NCBI GenBank assembly: GCA_900752065.1
Contig: CAADTT010000024.1
Span: forward strand, 1 to 36,148
Length of the DNA stretch: 36,148 bases
Source: Lachnospiraceae bacterium
Lineage (GTDB): Bacteria > Bacillota > Clostridia > Lachnospirales > Lachnospiraceae
Direction: 5' to 3'
The notes under the pieces are model-generated. The model worked only from the letters and a program-made list of their open reading frames with translations, had not been told where the DNA came from and made no database searches. The stretch's first letter is position 1. Each line of letters opens with the position of its first letter. Position numbers and translations under genes: made by a program. Of this stretch, positions 8,984 through 17,008 are shown in pieces.

Positions 8984-9018
8984 TTACCGTTATCGTTCGC
9001 CCACTGGCTGAACGGTAA
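8984..9018 (+). promoter_or_regulatory. 5' leader hairpin motif (copy 1)
   Basis: Two alternative foldings compete for the same 3' arm. TTACCGTT (8984-8991) can pair with AACGGTAA (9011-9018), or CGTTC (8994-8998) plus GCC can pair with GGC plus GAACG (9010-9014). The core (8994-9015) has a left arm CGTTCGCCCA, four variable bases and a right arm CTGAACGG. It matches elements upstream of the HTH gene (22112-22133) and tetR (27996-28017), in the same orientation relative to each gene. It ends 33 nt before the trmB start codon. Confidence 0.6.
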
Positions 9019-9048
9019 TTATTTACGATAGATCAAGGAGGAGATGAC

Positions 9049-9711
9049 ATGCGTTTGAGGAATATACCCGGAGCCGGCGAGGTGGTAGGGAACAGCCCCC
9101 TCGTGATCGGGCATCCGGAGGAACAGAGAGGGAAATGGAAGGAGGTTTTCGGAAACAAAAATCCGATCCATATAGAGGTAGGAATGGGAAAGGGAAGGTT
9201 CATCACAGAGATGGCGCTCCGGAATCCGGACATTAATTATGTAGGGATCGAGAGGTATACCAGCGTGCTGCTGCGCGCCATTCAGAAGAGGGAGAAGCTG
9301 GAGGATATTCCGAACCTTTACTATCTCTGCATAGACGCGCGGGATTTGCCGCAGATCTTCGCGGAGGATGAGGTGGAGCGGATCTATCTGAACTTTTCGG
9401 ATCCCTGGCCGAAGGACCGCCATGCCAAGCGCCGTCTGCCCTCCAGAGAATTTCTCGCCCGCTATGCCGTGATCCTGCCGGAGAATGGAAAGGTAGAATT
9501 TAAGACGGACAATAAAGACCTGTTTGCCTTTGCGCTGGAGGAGGCGGAAGCTTCCGGGTGGCATCTCGACGCCTGCACCTTTGACCTGCATCATGACGAA
9601 GAGATGATGCAGGGAAATGTGATGACGGAGTATGAGGAGAAGTTTTCCGGTATGGGGAATCCCATTCATAAAATGATCATCCGCAGGCAGGCTGCATATA
9701 CTAAAGGGTAG
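9049..9711 (+). CDS. trmB: tRNA (guanine-N7-)-methyltransferase TrmB
   Basis: A 220-residue enzyme that methylates N7 of G46 in the tRNA variable loop using S-adenosylmethionine. The SAM-binding motif appears as EVGMGKGRFITEMALRNP, followed by YVGIERY; the TrmB signature NFSDPWPKDRHAKRRL and the later FKTDNKDLFAFALEEAE are also present. The ATG is preceded by AAGGAGG at ideal spacing. It has its own promoter and lies divergent from the ATP synthase operon. Length is typical. Confidence 0.96.
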   Translation: MRLRNIPGAGEVVGNSPLVIGHPEEQRGKWKEVFGNKNPIHIEVGMGKGRFITEMALRNPDINYVGIERYTSVLLRAIQKREKLEDIPNLYYLCIDARDLPQIFAEDEVERIYLNFSDPWPKDRHAKRRLPSREFLARYAVILPENGKVEFKTDNKDLFAFALEEAEASGWHLDACTFDLHHDEEMMQGNVMTEYEEKFSGMGNPIHKMIIRRQAAYTKG

Positions 9712-9734
9712 ATTTTAAAATGCGGGAGCTGTAT

Positions 9735-9872
9735 ATGAGAAAGCGGACGCTTCAGGACAAGATCGGACAGATGGCCATGGAAAAGCCGGGGATGAATCAG
9801 AAGCTTCTGGCGATGAAGAGATCGCTGGATGAGATGAACAGGCTTTTAGAAAAAAAGGATAAGAAAAAATAG
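9735..9872 (+). CDS. Small basic protein of unknown function
   Basis: A 45-residue ORF directly after trmB, opening MRKRTLQDKIGQMAMEKPGM and ending in a lysine-rich tail (EKKDKKK). It starts at an ATG with GGGAG seven to eight bases upstream; an in-frame ATG at 9720 would add five residues. The sequence is helical and strongly charged, and the frame ends shortly before a clear terminator, so it could be the second gene of the trmB transcript. I recognise no family. Conservation next to trmB in relatives would confirm it. Confidence 0.45.
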   Translation: MRKRTLQDKIGQMAMEKPGMNQKLLAMKRSLDEMNRLLEKKDKKK

Positions 9873-9911
9873 ATTTCCGAAAAATTTCATAGAGCAGACA
9901 TGGGATTGCAG

Positions 9912-9939
9912 AAAAACACATCAGAAATGGTGTGTTTTT
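9912..9939. terminator. Terminator after trmB
   Basis: AAAAACACA (9912-9920) pairs with TGTGTTTTT (9931-9939) around a 10-nt loop, and the T run continues on the plus strand. It separates the trmB transcript from the sulfate operon. Confidence 0.75.
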
Positions 9940-9961
9940 TTGTACGAATTTTTACAGACAA

Positions 9962-9996
9962 TTTTCCTATGGAAAAAATAAAACCATAATCCATAG
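9962..9996 (+). promoter_or_regulatory. Candidate control region of the sulfate operon
   Basis: A perfect palindrome TTTTCC-TAT-GGAAAA (9962-9976) lies where a -35 box would fall for the -10-like CATAAT at 9985-9990, and CTATGG (9967-9972) is mirrored by CCATAG (9991-9996). No good -35 is visible, so an activator-dependent promoter with its operator here is plausible. The regulator is not encoded nearby, and I cannot name it. Confidence 0.35.
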
Positions 9997-10081
9997 AAGA
10001 TAAGTGGGAAATGGAATAAGATACCAGAGAGCTCAACCAAAAATAGAAAAAACGGGAAGCTAAGAGAGGAGGAACAAGATT

Positions 10082-11179
10082 ATGAAAAAAAGAAACAAGA
10101 TAACAGGTATTTTGCTGGCGACTATGCTGATCGCAGGATTACTTTCCGGATGCGGTAATACGAAGACATCAGGGGATGAAACAGCAGGTGAAAAGAATTA
10201 CGGAAATGATGTGATCGAATTTACGAACGTGTCGTACGATCCGACCAGAGAATTGTATGTTGCCTATAATAAACTTTTTGAAGCTCATTATGAGGAACTG
10301 ACCGGTCAGAAGGTGGAAGTGACTCAGTCACACGGCGGATCAGGAAAACAGGCATTGGAGGTGGCCAACGGTCTGGAGGCAGATGTGGTTACACTGGCAC
10401 TGGAGGGAGATGTGCAGATGGTTGCAGATGCCGGACTGATCGACGACGGATTTACTTCAGAATTTCCGGTGGACAGTTCTCCCTATACATCGACCATCGT
10501 GTTTCTGGTTCGTTCCGGAAATCCGAAAAACATCCAGGACTGGGATGATCTGATCGGTGAGGATGTGGGTGTGATCACACCGAATCCAAAGACATCCGGC
10601 GGCGCTATGTGGAATTATCTGGCTGCATGGTATTATTTTGAGCAGCAGGGACAGAGTGAGGAAGAGATTCTGGAATCCATCCGTGCTCTTTATGCCAATG
10701 TTGTTGTTCTGGATTCCGGTGCGCGCGGAGCTACGACCTCTTTTGTTGAGAACGGACAGGGGGATGTCCTTCTTGCATGGGAAAACGAGGCATTCCTTTC
10801 GCTGGAGGAATATCCGGGTGAGTATGAGATTGTTGTTCCCTCTGTCTCAATCCTGTGCCAGCCGACAGTTGCCATTGTCGATCAGGTGGCCGAAAAGCAT
10901 GGAACAGAGGATGTGGCAGAAGAATATCTGAATTATCTGTATTCGGATGAGGCACAGGAGATTGAAGCGAAGAACTATTACCGTCCAAGTACGGAATCTG
11001 TATACAAAGAATATGTGTCAGAAAATGCAGGAAGTACGGTCACGAGTATTCCGGAAGACGGAAAATGGATCAATGACCAGGTGGAGCTCACCAATATTGA
11101 ACATTTTGGCGGATGGACAGAAGCCCGTGCAAAGCATTTTGCAGACGGCGCATATTTTGACCAGATCTATGAGCAGTAA
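10082..11179 (+). CDS. sbp: Sulfate ABC transporter substrate-binding lipoprotein
   Basis: A 365-residue extracytoplasmic binding protein that would capture sulfate (or thiosulfate) for the adjacent permease. The signal peptide is lipoprotein type, with lipobox LSGC and Cys24 as the predicted lipidation site. Family segments include FTNVSYDPTRELYVAYNKLF, VTQSHGGSGKQALEV, and VITPNPKTSGGAMWNYLAAW. The ATG is preceded by GAGGAGG. It is the first gene of an operon running through cysN. Sulfate versus thiosulfate preference cannot be read from the sequence; the APS pathway genes downstream favour sulfate. Confidence 0.93.
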   Translation: MKKRNKITGILLATMLIAGLLSGCGNTKTSGDETAGEKNYGNDVIEFTNVSYDPTRELYVAYNKLFEAHYEELTGQKVEVTQSHGGSGKQALEVANGLEADVVTLALEGDVQMVADAGLIDDGFTSEFPVDSSPYTSTIVFLVRSGNPKNIQDWDDLIGEDVGVITPNPKTSGGAMWNYLAAWYYFEQQGQSEEEILESIRALYANVVVLDSGARGATTSFVENGQGDVLLAWENEAFLSLEEYPGEYEIVVPSVSILCQPTVAIVDQVAEKHGTEDVAEEYLNYLYSDEAQEIEAKNYYRPSTESVYKEYVSENAGSTVTSIPEDGKWINDQVELTNIEHFGGWTEARAKHFADGAYFDQIYEQ

Positions 11180-11183
11180 AGAG

Positions 11184-11215
11184 GGCAGGCAGAGGCGGCG
11201 AGGTTCCGCCCTGCC
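11184..11215 (+). other. Intergenic mRNA hairpin between sbp and cysT
   Basis: GGCGG (11194-11198) pairs with CCGCC (11206-11210), and GGCAG (11184-11188) with CTGCC (11211-11215), with a five-base bulge on the left side. It begins right after the binding-protein stop and has no proper T tract. Such hairpins often protect the upstream message or cause partial termination, so that binding protein exceeds permease; that role is inferred. Confidence 0.4.
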
Positions 11216-11236
11216 GTTTGCAGAGAGGGGATCGTT

Positions 11237-12076
11237 ATGAGAAAAAAGAAATCAAGAAGCGTCATTCCGGGGTTTGGTCTCTCACTTGGCATCACGGTAG
11301 CAATTCTGAGCCTGATCGTGCTGATCCCTCTTTGTTCACTGGTTATTTTTTCGGCGGGATTGTCCCCCGCGGATTTCATAAAGACAGTTACAGGAGCCCG
11401 GGTGCTGTCCAGTTATTTTGTCAGTATCAGTACCGCGCTGGCAGCTTCTTTGATCAATGCGGTCATGGGACTGATTCTGGCATGGGTTCTCGTCCGGTAT
11501 GATTTTCCCGGAAAAAGGCTGATTGACGGGATCATTGAACTGCCGTTTGCACTTCCGACGGCGGTGGCTGGTATCTCCCTGACGCATTTGACGACTACGA
11601 ACGGATGGATCGGCAGCATCTTTTTCAAACTGTTTGGAATAAGGATCGCATATACGAGGATTGGCATTACGATCGCACTGGTATTTATCGGGATCCCCTT
11701 TGTGGTAAGAGCGGTGCAGCCGGTATTGGAGAAGATCGACCATGAGTGCGAGGAGGCGGCCATGCTGCTCGGCGCTGATTCCTCAATGACATTTCGCAGG
11801 GTGATCTTTCCGGAGATACTGCCGGCGGTCATCTCCGGATTTACTCTCGCCTTTGCCAGAAGCATTGGAGAGTATGGAAGCGTTGTATTTATCGCAGGCA
11901 ATACTCCCTATAAAACGGAGATTGCTCCGCTCATGATCATGGCTCAGTTGCAGGAGTATGATTATGCCAGCGCGACATCGATCGCACTTGTCATGCTGGT
12001 GATCGCATTTATCATTCTTTTTGTCAATGCAATCCTGCAGAGTGTGGTATCAAGACGGATCAGTGGAATTGCATAG
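11237..12076 (+). CDS. cysT: Sulfate ABC transporter permease CysT
   Basis: A 279-residue inner membrane permease with about six helices. The ABC-coupling EAA loop is seen at EEAAMLLGADSSMTFRRVIFPEILPAV, and the conserved ARSIGEYGSVVFIAGN segment of sulfate/molybdate permeases follows it. The ATG has GAGGGG upstream. It would pair with CysW to form the transmembrane channel. Length matches the family, and it lies 11 bp before cysW. Confidence 0.94.
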   Translation: MRKKKSRSVIPGFGLSLGITVAILSLIVLIPLCSLVIFSAGLSPADFIKTVTGARVLSSYFVSISTALAASLINAVMGLILAWVLVRYDFPGKRLIDGIIELPFALPTAVAGISLTHLTTTNGWIGSIFFKLFGIRIAYTRIGITIALVFIGIPFVVRAVQPVLEKIDHECEEAAMLLGADSSMTFRRVIFPEILPAVISGFTLAFARSIGEYGSVVFIAGNTPYKTEIAPLMIMAQLQEYDYASATSIALVMLVIAFIILFVNAILQSVVSRRISGIA

Positions 12077-12087
12077 GAGGTGTTTGC

Positions 12088-12909
12088 ATGAAAGCAGGGA
12101 AAAAAAGTCAGGCAGCAAAGTGGATCCTGATCACGATCTGTGTCATCTTCCTTTTTACCTTTCTGGTGCTGCCGCTGATCTATATTCTTTCCGCAGCGTT
12201 TCGGGAAGGACCTGGCGGATATATCAGCGCCGTGACGGATAAATATGCTATCAAGGCGGCGGTATTGACCTTGAAAGCCACTTTTTTCGCAGTGGTGATC
12301 AATACAGTCTTCGGACTCTTTGCGGCCTGGTGCATTACAAAGTTTGCATTCAGAGGGAAAAAGATTCTGTCAACCCTGATCGACCTGCCGGTGACGGTCT
12401 CGCCGATCATCGCGGGTCTGATCTATATATTGACCTTCGGACGCCAGAGCTTTTTGTATCCGATCCTGGATGACAGGGGGATACAGATCATCTTTGCAGT
12501 TCCGGGAATTATCCTGGCGACTGTTTTTGTCACATTTCCGTTTATCTCACGGGAACTGATTCCGGTGCTGACCGCTCAGGGGACGGATGAGGAGGAAGCC
12601 GCAGCCCTCATGGGAGCAGGCGCATTTACGATCTTCCGGAAAGTAACGTTTCCCCATATTAAATGGGCGCTGTTGTATGGAATTGTACTGTGTTCTGCAA
12701 GGGCTATGGGGGAATTTGGTGCAGTTTCGGTCCTCTCCGGGCATTTAAGGGGAAAGACAAATACGCTGCCCCTTTATATTGAACTTTTGTATCAGGGCTA
12801 TGATTTTACCGGGGCTTTTGCAGCCTCCTCGATCCTGATGGTGTTTGCGGTTATTGTTCTTGTGCTCCGGATCGTACTGGAGCAGAGAGGAAAGAAGGAA
12901 CCCGAATAG
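12088..12909 (+). CDS. cysW: Sulfate ABC transporter permease CysW
   Basis: A 273-residue permease homologous to CysT, with about six membrane helices, an EAA loop (DEEEAAALMGAGAFTIFRKV) and the sulfate-family segment ARAMGEFGAVSVLSGHLRG. AGGAGGTG precedes its ATG. Expected to form the heterodimeric channel with CysT, energised by CysA. Confidence 0.94.
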   Translation: MKAGKKSQAAKWILITICVIFLFTFLVLPLIYILSAAFREGPGGYISAVTDKYAIKAAVLTLKATFFAVVINTVFGLFAAWCITKFAFRGKKILSTLIDLPVTVSPIIAGLIYILTFGRQSFLYPILDDRGIQIIFAVPGIILATVFVTFPFISRELIPVLTAQGTDEEEAAALMGAGAFTIFRKVTFPHIKWALLYGIVLCSARAMGEFGAVSVLSGHLRGKTNTLPLYIELLYQGYDFTGAFAASSILMVFAVIVLVLRIVLEQRGKKEPE

Positions 12910-12952
12910 CGAAGGATGGATAGAAAAGAGAAGATGAGACAGGAGAGGATCT

Positions 12953-14029
12953 ATGGATATTCAGAAAAAGAGTTCAATCGAACTAAGGGGCGTCAATAAG
13001 AGCTTTGGAAGCTTCCAGGCATCGAAAGATATTCATGTAACAATACAGGGCGGCAAGCTGGTGGCCCTTCTGGGACCGTCCGGAAGCGGGAAAACGACGA
13101 TCCTGCGGATGATCGCCGGACTGGAGCAGCCGGATTCCGGCGAGATCCTGATCGACGGCAGAGTCGTGAATGATGTGCCGGGCAGTGAGCGCGGGATCGG
13201 GTTTGTCTTTCAGAGCTATGCGCTGTTTCGGTATATGACGGTATATGACAATATTGCCTTTGGATTGCGCGTGAAAAAGGCATCAAAAAAAGAGATTGAT
13301 GAGAGGGTAAAGGAGCTTTTGAAGCTGATCGGATGCGAGGGTTTGGAAAAGCGGTATCCGGGACAGCTTTCCGGCGGTCAGAGACAGCGTGTTGCATTTG
13401 CCCGGGCATTGGCGCCGAATCCGAAAATTTTGCTGCTGGATGAGCCCTTTGCAGCCATCGACGCCAAGATCCGGCTGGAGCTCCGGTCCTGGCTGCGGGA
13501 GATGATCACGCAGCTTGGAATCACCAGTATCTTCGTCACCCATGACCAGGATGAGGCGATCGAGGTGGCAGATGACATTATTGTGACGAATGAAGGAAGG
13601 ATCGAGCAGAGCGGTTCTGCACAGAAACTCTATTCGGAACCGGAGACGCCGTTTGTCGCGCGGTTCATTGGAAATTCGGTACAGGTGGACAATTATTATG
13701 AATTTAAGTCATTTTCAGAGACAGAGAAGAACGCGGCAGGAATCATCCGTCCGGAGTTTGTCAGCGTCTATAAAATGACGGAGAAGGTAAAATATGAAAG
13801 ATCGGCAGATAAGGGCATAGTCAGGGATATTATTTTCCGGGGAAGCAGCATTGAGGTCAAGGTGGAGATTCATGGCAATCTGCTTTCTGCGATTCGGAGT
13901 ATTAATGATCCGCCGATGGAAATTGGGGAAGAGGTATGGGTTTTTGTGTATCGGATGCTTGTTGTCACAGAGGATCATGTGCAGCTTTTGCAGAATGCTT
14001 CTCTGAAGGAAAACAGCATTGTCATATAA
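12953..14029 (+). CDS. cysA: Sulfate ABC transporter ATPase CysA
   Basis: A 358-residue ABC ATPase. Walker A is GPSGSGKT, the Q-loop lies in GFVFQSYALF, the signature is LSGGQRQRVAFARAL, Walker B is ILLLDEPFAAID, and the H-loop is VTHDQDEA. The C-terminal third is a regulatory beta domain like that of other sulfate and molybdate importers. Its start has AGGAGAGG upstream. It powers the CysT/CysW channel, and the next gene starts within about 25 bases. Confidence 0.94.
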   Translation: MDIQKKSSIELRGVNKSFGSFQASKDIHVTIQGGKLVALLGPSGSGKTTILRMIAGLEQPDSGEILIDGRVVNDVPGSERGIGFVFQSYALFRYMTVYDNIAFGLRVKKASKKEIDERVKELLKLIGCEGLEKRYPGQLSGGQRQRVAFARALAPNPKILLLDEPFAAIDAKIRLELRSWLREMITQLGITSIFVTHDQDEAIEVADDIIVTNEGRIEQSGSAQKLYSEPETPFVARFIGNSVQVDNYYEFKSFSETEKNAAGIIRPEFVSVYKMTEKVKYERSADKGIVRDIIFRGSSIEVKVEIHGNLLSAIRSINDPPMEIGEEVWVFVYRMLVVTEDHVQLLQNASLKENSIVI

Positions 14030-14051
14030 GTGCATGACAAGGAGAGGTAAA

Positions 14052-15797
14052 TTGAAGATAAAGATTATAAAAAGGGATGTCCTGATCATCGGAGGCGGAG
14101 CAGCCGGATGCTATGCAGCCGGAAAGCTTGCGGAAGAGAGCGGATTGTCGGTTGTGATCGCGGAAAAGGCCAATATTGTCCGAAGCGGGTGTCTGGCGGC
14201 AGGAGTCAATGCGCTGAATGCGTATATCACGCCGGGACATACACCAGAGGACTATGCGGAGTACGCCAGAAAAGATGCCGGTGGGATCGTCAGGGAAGAC
14301 CTGCTTCTGACACTCAGCGAACGGCTGAATCAGGTGACGGAGGATCTTGAAAAGATGGGGCTTACCATTTTGAAGGATGCAGACGGCAGATATCTAAGCA
14401 GAGGCTGGCGGAATTTAAAAATCAACGGAGAAAATATCAAACCGCTGCTTGCCGGTTATGCGGTCTCCCATAAACAGGTGGAAGTGATCAATCATCTGAA
14501 TATTACCGATTATCTGGTTGAGAAGAAAGAGAGAGAGACCAGGATTCGGGGAGCGGTAGGATTCAGTACAAGGGAAGAGGTTTTTTATGTCTTTTATGCG
14601 AAGGCAGTTCTCATCGCCACCGGAGGTGCATCCGGTCTGTACCGGCCGAACAGTCCGGGCGCTTCCAGGCATAAGATGTGGTATTGTCCCTTCAATACAG
14701 GTGCAGGCTATGCCATGGGGCTTCTGGCTGGGGCAGAAATGACGACCTTTGAAATGCGGTTTATTGCGCTTCGATGCAAGGATACGCTGGCGCCTACCGG
14801 AACGATCGCCCAGGGGGTGGGCGCAAAACAGATCAACGGAAGAGGTGAAGTGTATGAGAAAAAATACGGCCTCTCCACGTCAGAACGGGTATGGGGGACA
14901 ACGGAGGAGAAAAAGCAGGGACGGGGGCCCTGTTATCTGAAAACCTGTGGAATATCGGGGGAACAGGAGAAGGAGCTGTATCAGGCGTATCTGAATATGG
15001 CGCCCATGCAGACACTGAAATGGTTTGCGAAGGGAAAGGGGCCTTCCGCGGAAAATGTAGAGATCGAAGGCAGTGAGCCCTATGTGGTCGGCGGACATAC
15101 AGCCAGCGGCTATTGGGTCTCCACGGACAGGGAGACTACGATCCGGGGGCTTTTTGCAGCGGGCGACGTATCCGGCGGCGCACCGCAGAAATATGTGACG
15201 GGAGCCATGGCAGAGGCGTGGATCGCAGCCGGGTCCATCAAAGCATACCTTGATGCAGGCGTATTTCATGAATATCCGGACATTCAGGAGAAAGAGTGGA
15301 CCGGAACATGGAAGGAGTTAAAGGATCAGGTCACCGATCCGCAGGCCGTAAAGATACTGGAAACCTATGAGAAATTTCTTTCTGCGCAGGAATCCGTCTT
15401 TTCCGCTGAGCAGTTGGAAACAGCGATGCAGAAGGTGATGGATGAATACGCAGGAGGAATAAAAAGCGGTTACTGCTATAACGAAGCCGGCCTTGGCATT
15501 GCAGAACAGAGGATAGAGGAGCTGCGGGAGCTGCAAAAAACATTGCGCGCGCAGTCCGCGGATAAACTTCTGCAGATTTATGAACTGCGGGATCGTCTGA
15601 TCACGGCGAAGGCACTGATCGCACATCTGGGAGCAAGGAAGGAAACCAGATGGCACTCGTTTCAGGAAAACAGCGATCATCCGGAAAAGAAAGAGGAATA
15701 CGAATTATATGTCAATTCGAAAATGGAGGATGGCAGTGTCCGGATTATCTACAGGCCGCTGGTGGGAAAGGATGTGTATTATGAGCATAAGGATTGA
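14052..15797 (+). CDS. aprA: Adenylylsulfate (APS) reductase alpha subunit
   Basis: A 581-residue FAD enzyme of the fumarate reductase/AprA family. The FAD dinucleotide motif is VLIIGGGAAGCYAAGKLAEE, and downstream come AAGVNALNAYITPGHTPEDY, APTGTIAQGVGAKQ and LFAAGDVSGGAPQKYVTGAMAE, which fit APS reductase rather than succinate dehydrogenase. With AprB it would reduce APS to sulfite and AMP in the cytoplasm. I chose the TTG at 14052 because AAGGAG lies seven bases upstream. It is somewhat shorter than dissimilatory AprA, and the transporter-CysDN context indicates assimilation. The 3' end overlaps aprB by 17 bases. Confidence 0.88.
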   Translation: MKIKIIKRDVLIIGGGAAGCYAAGKLAEESGLSVVIAEKANIVRSGCLAAGVNALNAYITPGHTPEDYAEYARKDAGGIVREDLLLTLSERLNQVTEDLEKMGLTILKDADGRYLSRGWRNLKINGENIKPLLAGYAVSHKQVEVINHLNITDYLVEKKERETRIRGAVGFSTREEVFYVFYAKAVLIATGGASGLYRPNSPGASRHKMWYCPFNTGAGYAMGLLAGAEMTTFEMRFIALRCKDTLAPTGTIAQGVGAKQINGRGEVYEKKYGLSTSERVWGTTEEKKQGRGPCYLKTCGISGEQEKELYQAYLNMAPMQTLKWFAKGKGPSAENVEIEGSEPYVVGGHTASGYWVSTDRETTIRGLFAAGDVSGGAPQKYVTGAMAEAWIAAGSIKAYLDAGVFHEYPDIQEKEWTGTWKELKDQVTDPQAVKILETYEKFLSAQESVFSAEQLETAMQKVMDEYAGGIKSGYCYNEAGLGIAEQRIEELRELQKTLRAQSADKLLQIYELRDRLITAKALIAHLGARKETRWHSFQENSDHPEKKEEYELYVNSKMEDGSVRIIYRPLVGKDVYYEHKD

Positions 15798-16095
15798 AAG
15801 GGAAAAATGCACAGGCTGTACCGGATGTATGGATATCTGCCCCGGAAATCTGATCGCCATGGGACCGGACGGGAAAGCTTTCTGCCGGCGTCCGTATGAC
15901 TGTTGGGGATGCACGGCCTGTCTGAAGACCTGTAGGCAGGGTGCAATCTCTCTTTTTCTGGAACCGGAACTGGGGGGCAGAGGAGAACGTCTGACCGTGA
16001 AAAAGGAAGGGACTCATTATTTGTGGAGGATTGACGATCCGTCTGGAAATGTGGCGATCCTTTTGACGGATACGCAGAGAGCAAATAAATATTAA
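15781..16095 (+). CDS. aprB: APS reductase beta subunit, two [4Fe-4S] ferredoxin
   Basis: A 104-residue ferredoxin-type protein with two complete CxxCxxCxxxC motifs: Cys10, 13, 16, 20 and Cys41, 44, 47, 51. It would feed electrons to the FAD of AprA. It lacks the long C-terminal tail that wraps AprA in dissimilatory sulfate reducers, consistent with a short assimilatory form. It starts inside the end of aprA (ATG at 15781), suggesting coupled translation and a 1:1 complex. The direct electron donor cannot be read from the sequence. Confidence 0.85.
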   Translation: MSIRIEREKCTGCTGCMDICPGNLIAMGPDGKAFCRRPYDCWGCTACLKTCRQGAISLFLEPELGGRGERLTVKKEGTHYLWRIDDPSGNVAILLTDTQRANKY

Positions 16096-16114
16096 AAAAG
16101 AAGAGGTGAGAATA

Positions 16115-17008
16115 ATGGATCATTTAGACCAACTGGAGGCGGAAGCAATCTATATTATAAGAGAGGTCGCTGCAGAATGTGAACGTCCGGTCATGCTGTA
16201 TTCCATCGGCAAGGACAGCTCCGTGATGCTGCATCTGGCTCGGAAGGCATTTTATCCGGAAAAGCCGCCATTTCCGTTTTTGCATATTGATACTACCTGG
16301 AAATTCAAGGAAATGATTCGCTTTCGTGACGAAACGGCAAAAAAATTCGGTATAGAATTGCTTGTTTACCGGAATGAGGAAGGGATCCGGCAGGGGATCA
16401 ATCCTTTTGATCACGGCTCTTCCTATACCGATATTATGAAGACCGAGGCATTGAAACAGGCGCTGAAGAAATACGGATTTACGGCAGCATTCGGAGGAGG
16501 CCGCCGGGATGAGGAAAAATCCAGGGCGAAGGAGAGGATCTTCTCTTTCCGGAACAGCGAACAGGCGTGGGACCCCAAAAACCAGAGGCCAGAAATGTGG
16601 AAACTCTATAATACCAGGATCCATAAGGGAGAAAGTATCCGTGTATTTCCAATCTCAAACTGGACGGAAAAGGACATCTGGGAGTATATCAGGAGGGAAC
16701 ACATTGAGATCGTTCCCCTTTATTTTGCCGCGAACCGTCCCTGCGTGGAACGGGACGGCGTGTTTCTCATGGTCGATGATGACAGGATGAGACTTCTTCC
16801 GGGAGAGCAGATACAGAATCGGAACATACGATTCCGGACACTGGGCTGTTATCCGTTGACCGGAGGGATCCTGTCCGAGGCGGACACTTTGGATCAGATC
16901 ATAGAGGAGACGCTTCAGGCTGTGGAATCAGAAAGAACCAGCCGGATCATTGACTCGGACAGCGGGCAGGGAAGTATGGAGCGTAGAAAGAAAGAGGGGT
17001 ATTTCTGA
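16115..17008 (+). CDS. cysD: Sulfate adenylyltransferase subunit 2 (CysD)
   Basis: A 297-residue ATP-sulfurylase small subunit that makes APS from ATP and sulfate. The PP-loop is SIGKDSSVML; further family marks are FGGGRRDEEKSRAKERIFSFR, FPISNWTEKDIWEYI and RTLGCYPLTGGI. The ATG at 16115 follows GAGGTGAG; the open frame extends three codons further upstream without a better start. The stop overlaps the cysN start (TGATG). CysN supplies the GTP hydrolysis that drives the unfavourable activation step. Confidence 0.95.
   Translation: MDHLDQLEAEAIYIIREVAAECERPVMLYSIGKDSSVMLHLARKAFYPEKPPFPFLHIDTTWKFKEMIRFRDETAKKFGIELLVYRNEEGIRQGINPFDHGSSYTDIMKTEALKQALKKYGFTAAFGGGRRDEEKSRAKERIFSFRNSEQAWDPKNQRPEMWKLYNTRIHKGESIRVFPISNWTEKDIWEYIRREHIEIVPLYFAANRPCVERDGVFLMVDDDRMRLLPGEQIQNRNIRFRTLGCYPLTGGILSEADTLDQIIEETLQAVESERTSRIIDSDSGQGSMERRKKEGYF

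Noticed and set aside
14019..14051. Upstream extension of aprA from a TTG at 14019
   Set aside because: It lies inside the end of cysA, has no ribosome binding site, and would place extra residues before the FAD motif; the TTG at 14052 has AAGGAG at correct spacing.
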